A program made the translations under genes and the position numbers. This document shows, in pieces, positions 18,000-26,614 of a DNA stretch of 64,000 nt. This stretch comes from JBEGHD01 sp049334165 (GTDB lineage Bacteria; Bacteroidota; Bacteroidia; Flavobacteriales_D; Sanyastnellaceae), in NCBI GenBank assembly GCA_049334165.1, contig JBEGHD010000010.1, one strand, 5' to 3'. Each line of letters opens with the position of its first letter. The stretch's first letter is position 1. The notes under the pieces are model-generated. The model had not been told where the DNA came from. It was given only the letters and a program-made list of their open reading frames with translations, and made no database searches.

Positions 18000-20366
18000 A
18001 TGAAAACCGATTTAAGAAAAGTAACAACTCAAATGTTCAAATGGCTCTTGCTGTCGGTTTTTCTGATAGCTTCGGTTTTCTTTTTCTTTTGCCTACCATC
18101 AAATCTTTTCGACAAACCCTACAGCACAACCATCGAAGACCGGGAAGGCAAGCTCCTCTCTGCCCATATTGCCACCGATGGTCAATGGCGATTTCCGCTT
18201 TCCGACAGCATTCCAGAAAAATTTGAAAAGTGTATCATCCAGTTTGAGGATCGCAACTTCAGAAGTCATCCGGGTTTTTACCTTCCTTCAATCGCACGGG
18301 CACTGAAACAAAACATCTCTGAAGGTAAGGTTGTGAGCGGGGGAAGCACTCTTACCATGCAGGTCGTACGTCTCAGCAGAAACAACCCCGAAAGGACAAT
18401 TTTCGAAAAGCTGCTGGAAGTATTTAGAGCAGTCAGGCTAGAAAGCCGATTTACCAAAGATGAAATTTTAAACCTCTATGCCTCCCATGCACCGTTTGGA
18501 GGAAACGTGGTGGGACTGGAAACTGCCGCCTGGAGATACTACAACAGATCGGCCTATCAGCTTTCCTGGGCTGAGACCGCAACGCTTGCAGTTCTGCCAA
18601 ACGCTCCTTCGCTTATTTTTCCAGGGAAAAACGATTCGGAGCTTTTGAGAAAAAGAAACCGACTTCTTGATGAGCTGAAAAGTGCCGGCCATATAGACAG
18701 TACGACTTGTGCGCTGGCAAAGATAGAGCCACTGCCCAGCAAACCGCACCCTCTACCCCAGCTTGCCCATCACCTGATGACAAGATGCGAAAAAGAGCAA
18801 GGCAGTGGGCAGGCTTTTAAGTCGACTCTTAAAAAAGAGCTCCAACAAAAGTCGAAGAGCATTCTTGAGAACCATGTCCGGAAACTGAGCAGTAACGGAA
18901 TCCACAATGTAGCTTGTATTGTGGCAGATGTGAAAACCGGAGAAGTGCTCAGTTACGTTGGAAACGCAAGCAGCTCAGAAGATCACAGTCCGTTTGTCGA
19001 CATTGCAAACAGTCCGCGAAGTAGCGGTAGCATTTTAAAACCATTTCTGTATGCTGCCATGCTGACCGATGGTGAGATGCTCCAGAAGAGTCTGGTTTTT
19101 GACACACCTGTCAATTTCGATGGTTATGCTCCCAAAAACTACGATGAGAAGTTTCGCGGTGCTGTTCCTGCCGATCGCGCTCTTAGCATGTCGCTCAATA
19201 TTCCGAGTGTGCGAATGCTTCGAGAACACGGAATCCACAAATTTCACTACCGACTAAAGAAAATTGGATTACAAACTGTCGACAAATCTGCGAACCACTA
19301 CGGCCTGTCACTGATTCTTGGAGGTGCCGAAGTCACACTTTGGGACCTGGCACAAAGTTACTGCGGCCTGGCTTCTACCCTCAACCACTACACTGACTAC
19401 AATGGCCGCTATGATTCCGGAGATTATCAGCGCCTGGCATTTTTAAAACCTGAGGAAAAAAGCGATCAAAAACTTTCAGAGCAGGGAATCTTTAGTGCGG
19501 CTTCTATCTATCAGACATTTGAGGCTATGCAGGAACTCACGCGCCCAGAAAACCAGGTCAACTGGAAGTCGTTTGGTTCGAGTAGAAAAGTAGCCTGGAA
19601 GACAGGTACCAGCTTCGGTCACCGGGATGCGTGGGCAGTTGGAGTGACTCCAGATCATGTGGTTGCGGTGTGGGTGGGAAATGCAGATGGCGAGGGCAGA
19701 CCGGGACTTTCTGGTGTCACAGTTGCGGCCCCTGTTCTTTTCGACTTGTTTGGACAGCTGCCAGCCTCCGACTGGTTTTCAAAGCCTTTTGATGAAATGA
19801 CTCAAGTAGAAGTCTGTGCAAGCAGCGGATACAAGGTATCAGAAAGTTGTCCTCCAGGAGAAACACTTTGGATTCCTACAGCAGGAATGAAAACCACCGC
19901 CTGTCCGTTTCACAAAACCGTGCACCTCGACCGGCAGGAAAATTACAGAGTAACCAGCGAGTGCTACCCAGTTTCTGAAATGAATCACCAACCGTGGTTT
20001 TTGCTGCCCCCTGTTCCAGAATGGTACTACGCACGCAACCATCAGGACTACAAACTACTTCCTCCGTGGTTGGAAGGATGTGAAGATCAGGCGGGCAAAG
20101 AAATCATGGACATGGTCTACCCCAAAGGCGGTGAAACCGTCTACCTGCCCATCACGCTGCAATCTGAAAGAAGCAAGCTAGTGGCAAAAGCTACGCACCG
20201 ACAGCAGAACTCTACCATCTACTGGCACCTCGACAATGAGTTTTTAGGGGAAACAAATGAGATCCACCACATGGAGATATTTGCGACTGCCGGTGAACAT
20301 CAGCTCACTTTAATTGATGAATCTGGAAATTCGGTACAAAAAGTGTTTACGATTACAAGCGAGTGA
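18000..20366 (+). CDS. pbpC: Penicillin-binding protein 1C (bifunctional glycosyltransferase/transpeptidase)
   Basis: About 788 residues from the ATG at 18000, close to E. coli PbpC. The frame is open to 17823, but that extension is not protein-like, and this start places one membrane anchor at about residues 14-33. The GT51 glycosyltransferase domain has its catalytic Glu in FEDRNF (about 83) and the GGSTLTMQ motif. The transpeptidase has S344-ILK347, SLN and KTG (534-536). The C-terminus has the extra Cys-containing BiPBP_C-type domain, which marks the 1C class. It builds and cross-links peptidoglycan, or acts in repair. The functional partner elsewhere is an alpha-2-macroglobulin, present here at 1845-7412. 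Confidence 0.93.
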   Translation: MKTDLRKVTTQMFKWLLLSVFLIASVFFFFCLPSNLFDKPYSTTIEDREGKLLSAHIATDGQWRFPLSDSIPEKFEKCIIQFEDRNFRSHPGFYLPSIARALKQNISEGKVVSGGSTLTMQVVRLSRNNPERTIFEKLLEVFRAVRLESRFTKDEILNLYASHAPFGGNVVGLETAAWRYYNRSAYQLSWAETATLAVLPNAPSLIFPGKNDSELLRKRNRLLDELKSAGHIDSTTCALAKIEPLPSKPHPLPQLAHHLMTRCEKEQGSGQAFKSTLKKELQQKSKSILENHVRKLSSNGIHNVACIVADVKTGEVLSYVGNASSSEDHSPFVDIANSPRSSGSILKPFLYAAMLTDGEMLQKSLVFDTPVNFDGYAPKNYDEKFRGAVPADRALSMSLNIPSVRMLREHGIHKFHYRLKKIGLQTVDKSANHYGLSLILGGAEVTLWDLAQSYCGLASTLNHYTDYNGRYDSGDYQRLAFLKPEEKSDQKLSEQGIFSAASIYQTFEAMQELTRPENQVNWKSFGSSRKVAWKTGTSFGHRDAWAVGVTPDHVVAVWVGNADGEGRPGLSGVTVAAPVLFDLFGQLPASDWFSKPFDEMTQVEVCASSGYKVSESCPPGETLWIPTAGMKTTACPFHKTVHLDRQENYRVTSECYPVSEMNHQPWFLLPPVPEWYYARNHQDYKLLPPWLEGCEDQAGKEIMDMVYPKGGETVYLPITLQSERSKLVAKATHRQQNSTIYWHLDNEFLGETNEIHHMEIFATAGEHQLTLIDESGNSVQKVFTITSE

Positions 20367-20555
20367 ACGACACCTCGGTGAGTTTCGATTCGCTCGAAAC
20401 AAATCGTTGGTAAGTTTATTCTTACAAAAAGAATTCACCTGCGACTTCGGTCAGGCCAGTCGATTTGGCCATCTTTACCGCTTAACTCAAATTAACAGAC
20501 CACAAACACCTTATTATTAACTTTAGAACGTATTTATATAAAAGCCATAAATAAG

Positions 20556-22181
20556 ATGAAGGTAAATATTAGAACGATCCTCCTAACCCTGGTTCTTTCA
20601 GCGGGTTTAATCTTCCCGGTTAGCGCTCAGGAGCAGGAATTTGACCCCGACAAAACAACCAAGAAGTTTCAGACGCTTCTCTATTTCATCGAGCACATGT
20701 ACGTTGATTCTGTGAACGGTGATGAATTGGTTGAAGAGGCAATCCGCTCCATGCTCGAGGATCTCGATCCGCACTCGACCTATTTTTCTAAAGAAGACTT
20801 AAAAGCAGCAAACGAACCACTCAATGGGAATTTCGAGGGAATCGGAGTTCAGTTCAACATTCTTAAGGACACCATATTTGTAGTTGCTCCGATTTCTGGC
20901 GGTCCTTCCGAGAAGGTGGGAATTATGGCCGGAGATAAAATTGTGGAGATCGAAGGAGAAAACGTTGCTGGTATCGGTATCACCAACCGCGATGTGATGG
21001 ACAAGCTCAAAGGACCGAAAGACACAAAAGTGGAAGTCGGCATAAAAAGAGGTGGCGTAAAGAGAATTCTCGACTTCGAAATTATTCGCGATAAAATTCC
21101 AATCTACAGTGTGGATGCGGCCTACATGGCTACTCCGGAAATCGGATACGTAAAAGTGAACCGGTTCGCCAGAACTACCATGTCGGAGTTGCAAGAGGCC
21201 ATAGTGGATCTCAAAGAGCAAGGCATGCAAGAGTTGATACTCGACCTTCAGGGAAATGGCGGTGGATTGTTGAATACTGCAATTGAAATGGCCGATGAAT
21301 TTTTGCCTGAAGATCAAATGATCGTCTACACTCAGGGAAGAGCTTTTCCTAAGAACGAAGTGTTTTCGACACGCGAAGGGCTTTGGGAAAAAGGGAAACT
21401 CGTTGTTTTGATTGACGAAGGATCAGCTTCGGCAAGCGAAATTGTTTCCGGAGCCATTCAGGACTGGGATCGCGGACTGGTTATGGGACGCAGAAGCTTT
21501 GGAAAAGGACTTGTACAACGTCCGGTAAACCTTCCAGATGGATCTGCAGTTCGTCTCACCGTTCAAAAATATTACACGCCAAGCGGTCGCTGCATTCAGA
21601 AACCTTACGATGAAGGCATTGAAGCCTACAGAAGAGAAAAGCTTGAACGCATCGAACACGGAGAGCTGTGGCATCCAGACAGTATTGACTTTCCAGACTC
21701 ACTGCGCTATCAAACCAATATCAAGAAGAGAGTGGTTTACGGTGGAGGTGGAATCTTTCCAGACATTTTTGTTCCCCTCGACACTTCCGGAACTTCAGAG
21801 TATTTCTCTCAACTCGTGCGAAGAGGCCTAACAAATTCTTTCGTGCTCAACTACATGGACAAAAACAGAAATGAGCTCGCTGATCAGTTCAAATCGGCCG
21901 AAGATTTCGTGAAAAACTACAAGGTTGATGAGGAGCTGAAAAAAGAATTAATCGCTTACGCAGAAAGCAAAGAAGTGGAATTTGACGAAGCCGGATTCGA
22001 GAATTCCGAAGAGGTTATTGAAATAAGGCTAAAAGCCCTTATCGCTCGCAATCTCTACGACTACTCCACTTTTTATCAGGTGATAAACGAGCTAAACGCC
22101 ACTTACAACAGAGCAATCGAAGCGCTTCAGGATGGAACTTTCGAAAAGCTCGACCTGGCGTATTCGAAATTGGAAAATTGA
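20556..22181 (+). CDS. ctpA: C-terminal processing peptidase (S41 family)
   Basis: 541 residues with a signal peptide (cleavage near PVSAQ), a helical N-domain, a PDZ domain (GIGVQFNILKD to GDKIVEIEG) and the S41 catalytic core. The nucleophile is the Ser in DEGSASASEIV and the general base is the Lys in SFGKGLVQ. The segment after it (YYTPSGRCIQKPY) is conserved in Bacteroidota CtpA/Tsp. It cleaves proteins from their C-termini in the periplasm and typically affects envelope or lipoprotein turnover. It is a single gene, followed 45 bp later by the DUF1573 gene, which has its own promoter-like element. Confidence 0.92.
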   Translation: MKVNIRTILLTLVLSAGLIFPVSAQEQEFDPDKTTKKFQTLLYFIEHMYVDSVNGDELVEEAIRSMLEDLDPHSTYFSKEDLKAANEPLNGNFEGIGVQFNILKDTIFVVAPISGGPSEKVGIMAGDKIVEIEGENVAGIGITNRDVMDKLKGPKDTKVEVGIKRGGVKRILDFEIIRDKIPIYSVDAAYMATPEIGYVKVNRFARTTMSELQEAIVDLKEQGMQELILDLQGNGGGLLNTAIEMADEFLPEDQMIVYTQGRAFPKNEVFSTREGLWEKGKLVVLIDEGSASASEIVSGAIQDWDRGLVMGRRSFGKGLVQRPVNLPDGSAVRLTVQKYYTPSGRCIQKPYDEGIEAYRREKLERIEHGELWHPDSIDFPDSLRYQTNIKKRVVYGGGGIFPDIFVPLDTSGTSEYFSQLVRRGLTNSFVLNYMDKNRNELADQFKSAEDFVKNYKVDEELKKELIAYAESKEVEFDEAGFENSEEVIEIRLKALIARNLYDYSTFYQVINELNATYNRAIEALQDGTFEKLDLAYSKLEN

Positions 22182-22187
22182 TTTTAT

Positions 22188-22195
22188 TAACTTTG
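22188..22195 (+). promoter_or_regulatory. Candidate -7 element (TAACTTTG)
   Basis: Matches TAnnTTTG 31 bp before the ATG of the DUF1573 gene, just after the ctpA stop. A TTG lies 15 bp upstream, a little closer than the usual spacing. Confidence 0.45.
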
Positions 22196-22226
22196 ACCAT
22201 CAGAAATTCAAAACAACTTTAAAACA

Positions 22227-22760
22227 ATGAAAAACGGAATCAAAATCATACTGCTAGCTGCAGTAGCCGTAGGACTCGGAGTTTTTGCTTACCAGTTGTC
22301 AGCTAATGACAAAGGAAACGACACCAAGAAAAGTCGCGAGATGCAAACCGAACAAAAAGCTGCTAAAGATGGCAAGCAACAAATGGACTTGTTGGAAAAC
22401 CAGAAGAAAGAACAGGCACAAAACCAGCCAGTTACTTCTATCAAGTTTGACGAGTACAATCACGATTTTGGAACGATCAACGAAGGAGATAGCCCAGAGC
22501 ACGTTTTCACTTTCACCAACACTGGAGACAATCCATTGATTTTGGAGAAGTGTAAAGGGTCTTGTGGATGTACCGTTCCTAATTGCCCTAAAAACCCAAT
22601 TGCTCCAGGAGAAAAAGGAGAGATCAAAGTGGTTTTTAACTCTAAAGGAAAGAAGAACAGCCAAACGAAAAAGGTAACCGTAACCGGAAACACCGACCCG
22701 GTTCAAACTATCCTGACCATCAAGGCTCAGGTGACGCCAGAAGGACAGTCTAACAGCTAG
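22227..22760 (+). CDS. DUF1573 domain exported protein
   Basis: 177 residues. An N-terminal hydrophobic helix (signal or anchor) is followed by a Lys/Gln-rich linker and one DUF1573 domain (HDFGTINEGDSPEHVFTFTN, the Cys cluster CKGSCGCTVPNCP, then PGEKGEIKVVFNSKGK). DUF1573 is an Ig-like fold (ASPM/SPD-2/Hydin-like) common in Bacteroidota, with no fixed biochemical role. Its position behind ctpA suggests an envelope function, but this is only context. A perfect terminator follows. Confidence 0.88.
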   Translation: MKNGIKIILLAAVAVGLGVFAYQLSANDKGNDTKKSREMQTEQKAAKDGKQQMDLLENQKKEQAQNQPVTSIKFDEYNHDFGTINEGDSPEHVFTFTNTGDNPLILEKCKGSCGCTVPNCPKNPIAPGEKGEIKVVFNSKGKKNSQTKKVTVTGNTDPVQTILTIKAQVTPEGQSNS

Positions 22761-22785
22761 TTGCCTTTCATAAAAGCATTCAAAC

Positions 22786-22819
22786 AAAAAAGGTCGTGAG
22801 CAACTCACGACCTTTTTTT
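22786..22819 (+). terminator. Rho-independent terminator
   Basis: A perfect 15-bp stem AAAAAAGGTCGTGAG/CTCACGACCTTTTTT with a 3-nt loop lies 25 bp after the DUF1573 gene. The flanking A and T tracts let it act in both directions, so it may also stop the minus-strand operon that ends at 22834. Confidence 0.92.
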
Positions 22820-22833
22820 ATTTCGAATTTTTC

Positions 22834-23019
22834 CTAACAACTCACTAGCTCAAATAGTCCAAAGAAAACTAGCAGCCAAATAATTCCTTTAATCAGGAAG
22901 AAAAGAAAACCAGCTACTCCAATTTTCTTTAACCAGGCTTTCAGCTTAGAGTCTCCCTCCTTCCGTCCATCTTGACTCTCGTCCTTTTCGTTTTTTTTCT
23001 TTACTTCCCTTCTTTCCAT
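22834..23019 (-). CDS. Small membrane protein
   Basis: 61 residues: a charged Lys/Glu-rich N-terminus, then a short amphipathic stretch (LKAWLKKIGVAGFLFFLIKG) and one hydrophobic helix. The ATG lies inside the end of the TolB-like gene, overlapping it by 19 bp in another frame, which suggests translational coupling. Small proteins with this kind of WLKKIGxAGFLFFLIKG segment recur in Bacteroidota as far as I recall, but I cannot assign a role. It ends close to a bidirectional terminator, which supports it being a real last gene of a two-gene operon. Confidence 0.6.
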   Translation of the reverse strand: MERREVKKKNEKDESQDGRKEGDSKLKAWLKKIGVAGFLFFLIKGIIWLLVFFGLFELVSC

Positions 23020-24143
23020 TCAGCAATAAACAAGTTCGTTGAGCGGTTTCCTCCGTTGTTTCTGTTCGAAGAAAACACAAGGTGCTTTCCATCATTCGAA
23101 AATACAGGAAAAGCATCAAATGTTTTGCTGTGTGAAATTTTCTCCAGACCAGTTCCATCTACATTAATCATGTAAAGATTAAACGGAAAGCCTCGCTTCG
23201 ACTCGTGGTTCGAAGAGAAGACAATCTTTTCGCCCGAAGGATGAAAGAATGGAGCCCAGTTCGCCTGGCCAAGATCGGTCACCTGCTGCATATCGCTTCC
23301 ATCCACGTTGCATACATAAATTTCCATGTTCGTTGGCTCCACAAGTCCTTCATCGAGGAGGTCTTTGTACTTCTTAATTTCTGCATCAGTCTTAGGACGA
23401 GAAGTTCTAAAAACCAGTTTTGTACCATCGGGAGAGAAAAAAGCTCCTCCGTCATAACCCAGCTCATCGGTTACCTGCTGAACGTTAGACCCATCAATGT
23501 TCATGGTGTAAAGTTCGAGGTCGCCCGAACGCATTGACGTGAAAACGATTTTATCACCTTGAGGAGAAACGGTAGCCTCTGCATCGTAACCCGGTGTGTC
23601 TGTCAATTGATTGACAATATTTCCATCGAGGTCAGCTGTGAAAATGTCGAACTCCTCGTAGATGGGCCACACGTAAGCTCCGCCTTCTTTTCTCTCGGGC
23701 ACCGGTGGACATTTGTCGTGCTCAAGATGTGTAGAAGCGTAAATCACAGTGGTGTCACCAGGCAAAAAGTAAGAGCAGGTTGTTCTTCCCTTACCGGTGC
23801 TTACCATTTTTGGTTCTTGGTCGATCGCCCCTTCGCTGATGTCCATCACAAAAATCTGATCGCACTCCGCACCCCACTCTGGGTTTGTCGCCTGAAAGAC
23901 AAATTTGGAGTCATCGAAACTGTAGTAAGCCTCAGCATTGTCGCCACCAGCGGTGAGCTTTCTCAAGCTTTTGAAATATTTCTGTTCCTCTGGGAAAATG
24001 TATGGGATGGAATCTTGTTCTTCCTCTTTTACTTCATTTGCTTCAGTCTCTTGAGAAGCTGTGTTATCATCAGAAGATTGGGAACCATTGCATCCCGCCC
24101 AAAGAGCAGCACCGGCTACGAGTAGATAAATCGCTTTTTTCAT
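23001..24143 (-). CDS. TolB-like (PD40) beta-propeller lipoprotein
   Basis: 380 residues with a lipoprotein signal (MKKAIYLLVAGAALWAGC; lipobox LWAGC). PD40/WD40-like blades follow, with recurring phrases such as VSPQGDKIVFTS, FFSPDGTKLVF and FHPSGEKIVFSS. It resembles the beta-propeller of TolB and of peptidase-associated proteins but has no catalytic domain. Likely an envelope protein-binding scaffold. It is transcribed divergently from the M28 peptidase gene, with 95 bp between the two starts. Confidence 0.87.
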   Translation of the reverse strand: MKKAIYLLVAGAALWAGCNGSQSSDDNTASQETEANEVKEEEQDSIPYIFPEEQKYFKSLRKLTAGGDNAEAYYSFDDSKFVFQATNPEWGAECDQIFVMDISEGAIDQEPKMVSTGKGRTTCSYFLPGDTTVIYASTHLEHDKCPPVPERKEGGAYVWPIYEEFDIFTADLDGNIVNQLTDTPGYDAEATVSPQGDKIVFTSMRSGDLELYTMNIDGSNVQQVTDELGYDGGAFFSPDGTKLVFRTSRPKTDAEIKKYKDLLDEGLVEPTNMEIYVCNVDGSDMQQVTDLGQANWAPFFHPSGEKIVFSSNHESKRGFPFNLYMINVDGTGLEKISHSKTFDAFPVFSNDGKHLVFSSNRNNGGNRSTNLFIAEWKEGK

Positions 24144-24208
24144 TTCTTATTTTGATTTTTGACTTTGCGAAAATAAAAAGCTCTAGATATTGCTTTGTCA
24201 TTAGTTTG

Positions 24209-24216
24209 TAGTTTTG
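24209..24216 (+). promoter_or_regulatory. Candidate -7 element (TAGTTTTG)
   Basis: Matches TAnnTTTG 22 bp before the M28 peptidase ATG. A TTG lies 16 bp upstream of it. The position fits a normal short leader. Confidence 0.5.
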
Positions 24217-24238
24217 TCGCAATCAAATAAATTTTGAA

Positions 24239-25501
24239 ATGAAATACTTCGCTCTACTTCTCTCTCTGGCCCTTGTAGCCTGTGGTACAAACAGATCTTC
24301 GGAACAAAATTCTAAAGATCCGAAAGCGCAACTTCAGCAAGACATCGAGCTTTTAGCATCTGACTCACTGGAAGGTCGCCAAACTGGAACAGAAGGCGAG
24401 AAAATGGCAGCTGATTACATCGGTGGCAGAATGGCAAACCTGGGGTTGCAAGCAAAGGGTGACAGTAGCTACTTTCAGGATTTCACCAAAAACCCCAAAG
24501 CCGTTCCTCACAAAATGGATCGCGGTGACAGCACCACTTTGGGAATGGGCACAGTGAAGCCCGTTACCGGAAGAAACGTGATTGGCTACCTCGACAAGAA
24601 TGCCGAAAAAACGATTGTGATCGGAGCACATTACGACCACCTCGGTTATGGCGGTGCTGGTTCACTTTTCACTGGTGACTCTGCCATCCACAACGGAGCA
24701 GACGACAATGCCAGTGGCGTGGCTGCATTGCTTCTACTCGCAGAGCGACTCAAACAAAAAGAACTCAACAACAACGTACTTTTCATCGCTTTTAGCGGAG
24801 AGGAAAACGGTCTCTGGGGATCGAACTACTTCACCAAGAACCCGACTATTCCACTCGAAGAGATCAACTACATGCTCAACATGGACATGGTAGGGCGACT
24901 AAAAGAAGACCGCACCGTGGCGATCAACGGAGTTGGCACTTCACCGGCCTGGATGCCGATGCTCGACTCCATTTCTGTGGACAGCATTAAAATTGTAACA
25001 ACCGAATCTGGAGTTGGCCCTTCCGACCACACTTCTTTCTACAACGAAGGACTTCCTGTGCTCCACTTTTTCACTGGACAGCACGAAGACTACCACAAGC
25101 CGACTGACGATTTCGATAAGATCAACTACGAAGGAATTCTCAGTGTAGTCGAATTCATGGAGACTGTTATCGAAAACTTAGAAGACGATGGCAAACTAGA
25201 GTTTACTAAAACAAAAGATCAAAGCGCCAGCGACACCCCTGCTTTCAAAGTAACACTAGGTGTGGTTCCCGATTATTTATTTGACGGTGAAGGAATGCGC
25301 ATTGACGGCACCAGCGATGGCAGACCAGCGGCAAATGCCGGAATTCAAAAAGGCGATGTGGTTGTTCAGATGGGCGATCTCGAAATCACCGACATGATGA
25401 CCTACATGGAAGCACTCGGCAAGTTCGAACCCGGCCAAACAGTTGAAGTCAAAGTGAAACGCGATGGAGAGATCAAAAGCTTTGACGTGACTTTTGATTA
25501 A
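24239..25501 (+). CDS. M28 family zinc aminopeptidase lipoprotein with PDZ domain
   Basis: 420 residues with a lipoprotein signal (lipobox LVAC). Zn-binding and catalytic elements of the M28 family are visible in order: His in GAHYDHLG, Asp in NGADDNASG, the Glu pair in FSGEENGLWG, Asp in NMDMVGR and His in DYHKPTDD. A PDZ domain closes the protein (about 330-420). It probably trims N-terminal residues from peptides in the periplasm or at the surface; the PDZ may present substrates. Single gene, followed by a long repeat-rich gap. Confidence 0.92.
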   Translation: MKYFALLLSLALVACGTNRSSEQNSKDPKAQLQQDIELLASDSLEGRQTGTEGEKMAADYIGGRMANLGLQAKGDSSYFQDFTKNPKAVPHKMDRGDSTTLGMGTVKPVTGRNVIGYLDKNAEKTIVIGAHYDHLGYGGAGSLFTGDSAIHNGADDNASGVAALLLLAERLKQKELNNNVLFIAFSGEENGLWGSNYFTKNPTIPLEEINYMLNMDMVGRLKEDRTVAINGVGTSPAWMPMLDSISVDSIKIVTTESGVGPSDHTSFYNEGLPVLHFFTGQHEDYHKPTDDFDKINYEGILSVVEFMETVIENLEDDGKLEFTKTKDQSASDTPAFKVTLGVVPDYLFDGEGMRIDGTSDGRPAANAGIQKGDVVVQMGDLEITDMMTYMEALGKFEPGQTVEVKVKRDGEIKSFDVTFD

Positions 25502-26385
25502 AGAGACTTGCAACTACGATTTTTAACATACTAAAACGAGTTCAGCACAGGTTTAAGGCGATAAGGTTTTCTTTAGAGGGTTAAGCAATACTTAATGACT
25601 CTTCAATTCTTCATATTCCAATTTCCGCTGTTGTACCGGACCATGACGTTTCTCACAGAGCTCACAGAGGTAAAGCACAGAGAACGCGGAGCTCTTTGGT
25701 TCATTAAGGATACATCGGTCACTGAGTGGCATCAATCAAAGGAGGTGTTGTAACGAAGTCGGTCACTGAGTGATCCAGGTTTGTCCACTGAGTGATCCGA
25801 CTAAAGGGAGGATCGTACCGAAGTGGCCTGGATTGTATCGAAGTGAAGTGTTTAAAAATATCCAACTCTCGAACCCGGCCTGTCGATACAATTCTTCCTC
25901 CGTCAGAATCACTCAAGGACCTCCGTTTTAAGCCTCAATACTTTTGTTACTCAATCTATCTTTTTCACAAAAAATGTCCTCCCCCGGCCTGCGGCCACAC
26001 CCTCCAGCGGGGGACAGCAATCGATCAAACTTTTGCTTTTAAATGGGAAATAATTGACTTGAAGCATTTTGATTAGAAGGCTGATTGGAGTTGAGCAACG
26101 CAATATCCCCCTTCGGAGGGGGTGCCGAGGCACGAGGCGGGGGAGGACTTGACAGTCTGAGTCTTGAGAGAGGTAGGATCGAGTACTTCCTAAATTACCT
26201 CATTTACCCTAATTCACCCAATTACCTAGTCAGCCGCGCCCCCATCCCCCTAAAGGGGCGAGCCGCAGCAGTTTGAGTCTTGAGACCACAATTGTGATCA
26301 AGCACTTCCTCAATTACCTCAATCCACTTAGTCTACTCAATTACCTTTCTTCAGAAACCCTCCCTAACCAATCGCATAGCAAAAC

Positions 26386-26399
26386 CTGACATTCGTCAT
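26386..26399. promoter_or_regulatory. Candidate Crp/Fnr-type operator of the cco operon
   Basis: The palindrome CTGACATTCGTCAT has TGAC and GTCA half-sites around a 4-bp spacer, the layout of Fnr/Crp-family sites (TTGAT-N4-ATCAA and variants). Its centre (26392.5) lies about 41 bp upstream of the start predicted from the -7-like element at 26422, the classic position for class II activation. It lies 48 bp before ccoS. The half-site differs from E. coli Fnr, so the regulator is inferred. Confidence 0.55.
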
Positions 26400-26421
26400 T
26401 TTCTCTGCGCTATGCTCGCGG

Positions 26422-26429
26422 CATCTTTG
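26422..26429 (+). promoter_or_regulatory. Candidate -7 element of the cco operon (CATCTTTG)
   Basis: Seven of eight positions match TAnnTTTG. It lies 17 bp before the ccoS ATG. A weak -7 with no -33 fits an activator-dependent promoter. Confidence 0.45.
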
Positions 26430-26446
26430 TTCCAAATTAAAGAACA

Positions 26447-26614
26447 ATGGGTGTACTCATTTTACTAATCATCGCAAGTCTCACAGTGGCCTCAGGCTTT
26501 CTCATAGCCTTCATCTGGTCCGTGCGCTCTGGTCAGTACGATGACAACTACACGCCATCTATCCGCATGTTATTTGACGACAAAAAGAAATCAAACAAAG
26601 ATGAATCAGAGTGA
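26447..26614 (+). CDS. ccoS: cbb3-type cytochrome oxidase assembly protein CcoS
   Basis: 55 residues: one N-terminal membrane helix (MGVLILLIIASLTVASGFLI), then the diagnostic CcoS segment FIWSVRSGQYDDNYTPSIR and an acidic MLFDD. CcoS is needed to insert haem b and CuB into CcoN in other bacteria. The stop overlaps the ccoNO start by 14 bp, so the two are likely translationally coupled. In many Flavobacteriia ccoS follows the copper ATPase gene ccoI; here it is the first gene, preceded by a repeat region. Confidence 0.93.
   Translation: MGVLILLIIASLTVASGFLIAFIWSVRSGQYDDNYTPSIRMLFDDKKKSNKDESE

Larger units (their letters stand above)
25502..26446. repeat. Gene-free region of intergenic repeats
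   Basis: No credible gene is seen. From about 25640 there is a track of CACAGAG-type repeats. Between 25719 and 25860 three copies of CACTGAGTG alternate with CGAAGTG, resembling the CACTGAGCG/CGAAGTG intergenic elements I recall from many Bacteroidota. At 25975-26020, 26107-26150 and 26226-26270 lie C/G-rich palindromic elements of the form CCCCCTTCGGAGGGGG followed by GGCGGGGGAGGA. Short near-repeats such as AGTCTTGAGA and AATTACCTCA occur at 26158-26350. The final 60 bases contain the ccoS promoter region. Confidence 0.75.

Noticed and set aside
20799..21317. Minus-strand frame of 172 codons inside ctpA
   Set aside because: Antisense shadow; the S41 protease is unambiguous.
25502..26446. 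Possible CRISPR array or small genes in the repeat region
   Set aside because: Repeats are irregular in spacing and length and mostly GC-rich palindromes; no constant repeat-spacer pattern and no cas genes. Open frames there lack domain features.
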